Shown: positions 14,309 to 17,807 of the stretch, piece after piece
Position numbering within the stretch: position 1 is the stretch's first letter
Layout: each line of letters starts with the position of its first letter
Assembly: GCA_003556835.1 (NCBI GenBank)
Contig: PWQG01000183.1
Location: 1 to 17,807, forward strand
DNA length: 17,807 bases
Source: Gammaproteobacteria bacterium
GTDB lineage: Bacteria > Pseudomonadota > Gammaproteobacteria > Pseudomonadales > Pseudohongiellaceae
Direction of reading: 5' to 3'
The notes under the pieces: generated by a model
What the model saw: only the letters and a program-made list of their open reading frames with translations
What the model was told of the DNA's origin: nothing
Database searches by the model: none
Program-made: the position numbers and the translations under genes

Positions 14309-14854
14309 TCATGCATAGGACGGCAGGTCTTTCAGCAGACCGGCCATGTCCTCTGCATGCTCTTCCTCCTGGGCCAGGATGTCTTCCATGAGTCGCCTGG
14401 ATGTCGGATCCTGGTCGCCCAGGTAACGGGCCACCTCCCGATAGCTGTCAATCGCGATCCGTTCAGCAATCAGGTCTTCCTCGATCATTTCCCTGAGGTT
14501 TTCGCCTTCAATGAACTCCGCATGTGATCGGCTCAGCAGACCCTCGGGAGAAAAGTTCGGCTTGCCTCCAAGCTGGACAATGCGTTCGGCCAACCAATCT
14601 GCATGCTGCTGCTCCTGGTTGGCGTGCTCCAGAAACTCTGCCGCCGCAGCACTGGCATTGATGCCATCGGCGCGGAAATAATGGCTTTTGTAGCGCAGGA
14701 CACAGACGATTTCGGTGGCCAACGCCTCGTTCAGGATGTTGATGATATTTTCCCGGTTGGCTGTGTAGCCTTCAGTAACGGCGCCATCCTCGATGTGCTT
14801 GCGGGCACGTTCACGCAGCGTCTTGACGTCGGTAAGAAATGGTTTGTCGGTCAC
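14309..14854 (-). CDS. Bacterioferritin-like diiron protein
   Basis: Ferritin-superfamily four-helix protein of 181 residues, cytosolic, probably iron storing or detoxifying. Ligands expected for a diiron ferroxidase site are present: Glu48 (in ALATEIV), Tyr55, Glu81 and His84 (in EQQHADWL), Glu131 (in AERIA), and Glu163/His166 (in EEEH). Compared with E. coli bacterioferritin, the haem-binding Met52 position is Gln82, so haem binding as in Bfr is unlikely. An extra N-terminal stretch of about 30 residues precedes the helix bundle. The start is a GTG with GGAGA 7 nt upstream. It may belong to the broad bacterioferritin-like class rather than true Bfr. No bacterioferritin-associated ferredoxin is nearby. 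Confidence 0.82.
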   Translation of the reverse strand: MTDKPFLTDVKTLRERARKHIEDGAVTEGYTANRENIINILNEALATEIVCVLRYKSHYFRADGINASAAAAEFLEHANQEQQHADWLAERIVQLGGKPNFSPEGLLSRSHAEFIEGENLREMIEEDLIAERIAIDSYREVARYLGDQDPTSRRLMEDILAQEEEHAEDMAGLLKDLPSYA

Positions 14855-14979
14855 GATAAATCTCCGTTTCTATTTCGGGTTCCAGGCAATATATTCTCGC
14901 CTTATCGACTCACTATGGAGCATACAGAGCGGTTTTTCCAGCCGGTCTTTCCACCAACTTCTGCTCCAGAACGTCCCGG

Positions 14980-17807
14980 TCACTTCCCCGCTTCGGGAAA
15001 CAGGTCCAGCAACTGTGTCACCGTCCGGACCCGGCCGGCCTTGATCACATGCGCCACATCCGCTGCCTGACGGATGTCTTCCAGCGGATTCCCTCGCACC
15101 AGCAGCAGGTCCGCCACCTTGCCCTCCTCCACCGAGCCAAGCTCGTGATCGAGCAGCGCATAACGGGCAGCGTCGATGGTCACACTCTGCAGGGCTTCGT
15201 GGTTGCTCAGGCCATGACTGAATGCACGCAGCTGTGCATGCAGACCCAGCGCCGGCCAGGCCAGGGGTGAATCCGAGCCAATTGTCACCAGCCCTCCAGC
15301 CTCCCTGATTGCCAACGGCGTGGCGATGGAGCGCATGGTGGCCTCGCGTTGCTCATCCGTGGGTGGTGCGGACAATTCCCGGTTGAGCTGCGGAAGATAG
15401 TTGGGCGGCATCAGTCGCTGCAGGCGTGGATCATCGCGCAAGCCGGGATCATCACCCAGGATGTTATTGAATCGAGTGTGGTGGCTGGCCAAGTCAAAAC
15501 GACCCTGGCTGTAAAGCCTGAGCACATCCTCATAACTGTGACCACCGGCGCTTTCTGCCCAGCTGTAACTCATGCGCTGGCTTGCAGACAGGTGCGTGGT
15601 GCCACCCATACCACTCTGAATACCCGGTGACAGGAAATGCGAGCCATTGGGCAGGCCCCTATCCTGGGCGGCGGCAGCGACTGCTTCCATATAGGCTACC
15701 GGCGCCCGGACGTAGGCTTTGAGGTAATCCATGTCCAGGGCTCGCGCCTTGTCCAGCTCCAGCGCCAGTACCTGCTCATCGGCTACCACCCGGTGGTGGC
15801 CATAGAATGGTCGCTGGCCATCGTAGAGCGGCGAAGTCAGCAGCCGGGGGCCTTGCAGGTTGCCTGCCTCGATGGCTTCATGCTGCATCATGGTATGGTA
15901 GATGGAGGCGCCATTGGACAGTACCGTAGTGATACCAAAAGCAAGATTGACGGCCCACCATTGCCCGGTGAAATCCTGCACTCGCGGATGGATATGGGCG
16001 TCCCAGAGCCCCGGAATCAAGGTGTAGCCACTTCCGTCAAGAAATTCGGCCCCCTGCTCCTGCGCGTCTTGACGGGGGTCAGCGCCTGCCTCCCGGATTT
16101 CACGGATACGCCCGTTCTCCACCACCACGAGCCGATTCTGCTGCAGCTCCTCCTGCAGCCCGTCCCACAACGCGCCGGCCAGAATGTGGAGGCGGCCAGC
16201 AGGCACGTCCCGCTGCCACTCCAGGTCCAGGTTGTAGTGCCGCCGGGCCAGGGTGCCGATATCGATCGAGCGCAACTCTCCATTGGATACATACAACACC
16301 TGGCGTGAATCGGCGGACCAGCTAGGAAGATCCGCTGCATGATGCGTCAGTACTCGAGCCGGACCAGCAGGACTGCCTGTTTCATCCACTGGCATCAGAT
16401 GCAGGGTCGAGGCCATGATGAACACCATCCAGCGACCATCAGGTGACCATGCCGGCCCTGCTTCCAGGCGCTCGGATAATTGAGCCGGCAGAGCGGCCGG
16501 CTCGTGGAATTGCCAATCACCGCTGGCCACTTCCACCACACGAATCAGGTTGCGCCCCTCGCGGAACCGACTGTTGGCCCGCTCGATATCCGCCAGCGCG
16601 ATATACCGACCATCCGGCGACCAGCTGGGCCGACCAACATTGCTGCCATAGGCCTGGCTGACAATGCGTCGGGCTTCTCCACTGCGCAGGTCGTGCACCC
16701 AGAGGGAGTGGTCTTCACCATCGATATAGGCAAAACGCTCACCGTCCGGTGCAATGACGGGGAAAACCATGCGTGAGTCCGGGGTCTCTGCCACGCGCTC
16801 GACGGCCCGGCTGTCCATATCAATGGCGTAGAGATCAGGTCGCCCGTCACCGTGCCGGTCGGAGGAGAAATAAAGACGTTCGCCGTCAGGCGCCCAGGAC
16901 ACGGTCCAGACCACATGATGGTCCTGCGTCAACCGTTGTGGCTCGCCATCCAGTGAGGTCAACCAGAGATCATTGAGAGCCACAAAGGCGATCTGTTCCC
17001 CATTCGGGGAGAGAACGGGGGAGAAAATACCCCGGGCCGGCCTGGGTGCGGTATCAACCAGATCGACTTCCCGCTGCTGGGGCTGCGGACGCGGCACGGT
17101 CATACGGGCCACGAAAGATACCGCAGTGGTATCCGAGCTGTTCAGATCATAGTGGCGGATCAAGCCGTCTGCGGTGTAATAGAAGCCATCATCACCCGAC
17201 CAGCTTACCGGAAAAGGAAACACGTCCTCACCACTGGTCAACTGCCTGTTTCCGGATCTGAGCTGCCGCTCTGCATCCTGATACACCAGGGCGCTTCCAT
17301 CGGGCCGCCAGGCCGGAACATGCAGTGCAGCGCCATCACCAGAGACTTCGACCCGCAGTTCACCCCAGCCGTCGTGACTCAGGATGCGATCCCCGGCCAC
17401 ATAAGCCAGGCGCCGCCCGTCCGGCGACCAGGCCGGTGAATGGGCATCCGTATCGGCGCGGGTCCAGCGCCGGTAGTTGCCAGCATCCAGCCGCAACGAC
17501 CAGATGTCATAATGACCTTCGCCGCTGCGGTCCGAGGAAAATGCAATCCGGGGACCGTGCCAGGCTGGTTCGCGATGATCAAAGTGGCCAGTGGTGACTG
17601 CCCGCATGTCGCTGCCATCCACCCTCACCGTCCATATTTGATAGTAATGCCCATCAAAACGCTGGAACGCGATGCGGGAACCGTCAGGCGACCAGGCGGG
17701 CCGGCTGGCTTCCACCGGCGGGAAGGTGAGTTGCTGTGCCTCGCCGCCCGAGACCGGCAACAACCAGAGGCTGCCCTGAATGGCCAGAACCAGCCGCTCG
17801 CCGTCCG
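14980..17807 (-). CDS. TolB-like beta-propeller/amidohydrolase fusion, 5' end outside window
   Basis: The reading frame is open to the right edge (visible part about 941 residues); the N-terminus, including any signal peptide, is missing. The first two thirds carry about ten PD40/WD40-like repeats of the SPDGxxIAF type (for example SPDGSRIAF, SPDGRRLAY, SPNGEQIAF, APDGERLYF, SPDGRYIAL, SPDGRWMVF), predicting one or two beta-propellers. The last third is an amidohydrolase: GLWDAHIHPR with the metal-binding HxH (15988-15996), LKAYVRAP with a possible carboxylated Lys, GSHFL, GSDSP with the expected metal-ligand Asp, and the closing EEGKVADLLLVRGNPL. An internal TTG at 17763 is not the start. 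Such fusions are usually exported; the likely reaction is hydrolysis of an amide such as a peptide derivative, but the substrate is unknown. Confidence 0.88.
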   Translation of the reverse strand, partial: DGERLVLAIQGSLWLLPVSGGEAQQLTFPPVEASRPAWSPDGSRIAFQRFDGHYYQIWTVRVDGSDMRAVTTGHFDHREPAWHGPRIAFSSDRSGEGHYDIWSLRLDAGNYRRWTRADTDAHSPAWSPDGRRLAYVAGDRILSHDGWGELRVEVSGDGAALHVPAWRPDGSALVYQDAERQLRSGNRQLTSGEDVFPFPVSWSGDDGFYYTADGLIRHYDLNSSDTTAVSFVARMTVPRPQPQQREVDLVDTAPRPARGIFSPVLSPNGEQIAFVALNDLWLTSLDGEPQRLTQDHHVVWTVSWAPDGERLYFSSDRHGDGRPDLYAIDMDSRAVERVAETPDSRMVFPVIAPDGERFAYIDGEDHSLWVHDLRSGEARRIVSQAYGSNVGRPSWSPDGRYIALADIERANSRFREGRNLIRVVEVASGDWQFHEPAALPAQLSERLEAGPAWSPDGRWMVFIMASTLHLMPVDETGSPAGPARVLTHHAADLPSWSADSRQVLYVSNGELRSIDIGTLARRHYNLDLEWQRDVPAGRLHILAGALWDGLQEELQQNRLVVVENGRIREIREAGADPRQDAQEQGAEFLDGSGYTLIPGLWDAHIHPRVQDFTGQWWAVNLAFGITTVLSNGASIYHTMMQHEAIEAGNLQGPRLLTSPLYDGQRPFYGHHRVVADEQVLALELDKARALDMDYLKAYVRAPVAYMEAVAAAAQDRGLPNGSHFLSPGIQSGMGGTTHLSASQRMSYSWAESAGGHSYEDVLRLYSQGRFDLASHHTRFNNILGDDPGLRDDPRLQRLMPPNYLPQLNRELSAPPTDEQREATMRSIATPLAIREAGGLVTIGSDSPLAWPALGLHAQLRAFSHGLSNHEALQSVTIDAARYALLDHELGSVEEGKVADLLLVRGNPLEDIRQAADVAHVIKAGRVRTVTQLLDLFPEAGK

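Noticed and set aside
14906..14916. CGACTCACTAT on the plus strand resembles the core of the T7 RNA polymerase promoter.
   Set aside because: Only 11 bases match, the initiating bases differ, and no phage gene or T7-type polymerase is nearby; likely chance.
16017..16340. Several 100-150 codon ORFs opposite or out of frame with dnaJ, dnaK, grpE, recN, the symporter and the amidohydrolase.
   Set aside because: They are out-of-frame shadows of well-recognised genes in GC-rich DNA, with no recognisable family features or convincing ribosome sites.

Overview
The window (about 17.8 kb, moderately GC-rich, densely coded) is chromosomal DNA from a gammaproteobacterium. The support is a GrpE-DnaK-DnaJ cluster with a textbook sigma-32 promoter, a Fur gene divergent from bamE, a RatA/RatB pair, RecN, SmpB, and a one-piece tmRNA whose tag reads ANDENYALAA. 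I see no transposase, integrase, phage gene, CRISPR array, tRNA or rRNA. Genus cannot be fixed from the sequence alone.

Layout, left to right. (1) A PfkB-type adenosine kinase (+) converges on the grpE-dnaK-dnaJ heat-shock cluster (-), separated by a strong terminator hairpin. (2) recN (+) diverges from grpE and runs tail-to-tail into fur (-). (3) fur diverges from bamE (+), which is followed by a second Fur-family gene whose zinc-ligand pattern matches Zur. (4) On the minus strand lies a tightly packed run: an SLC6/NSS sodium symporter, ratA, ratB, a 98-residue protein ending in Cys-Cys, and a Cys-free ArsA/Get3-like ATPase. The last four genes overlap by 4, 4 and 10 nt. A cytochrome c'-like lipoprotein follows on the same strand. 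(5) smpB (+) diverges from the symporter, overlaps a HAD phosphatase by 4 nt, and is followed by ssrA (tmRNA) with its own promoter and terminator. (6) On the minus strand come a bacterioferritin-like protein and a large secreted-type TolB-propeller/amidohydrolase that runs off the right edge.

Functionally the window gathers protein quality control (GrpE/DnaK/DnaJ, SmpB with tmRNA, BamE, possibly the ArsA-like ATPase), metal homeostasis (Fur, Zur, ferritin-like protein) and DNA repair (RecN). Most of it is conserved housekeeping sequence. The part most worth following up is the ratA-ratB-CC protein-ArsA cluster: an ATPase with no cysteine is translationally coupled to a small protein whose only cysteines are its last two residues. 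Smaller points of interest are a long perfect hairpin between dnaK and dnaJ, a smpB start with a -10 box so close that the mRNA may be leaderless, and a Zur gene placed behind bamE rather than near zinc-uptake genes.
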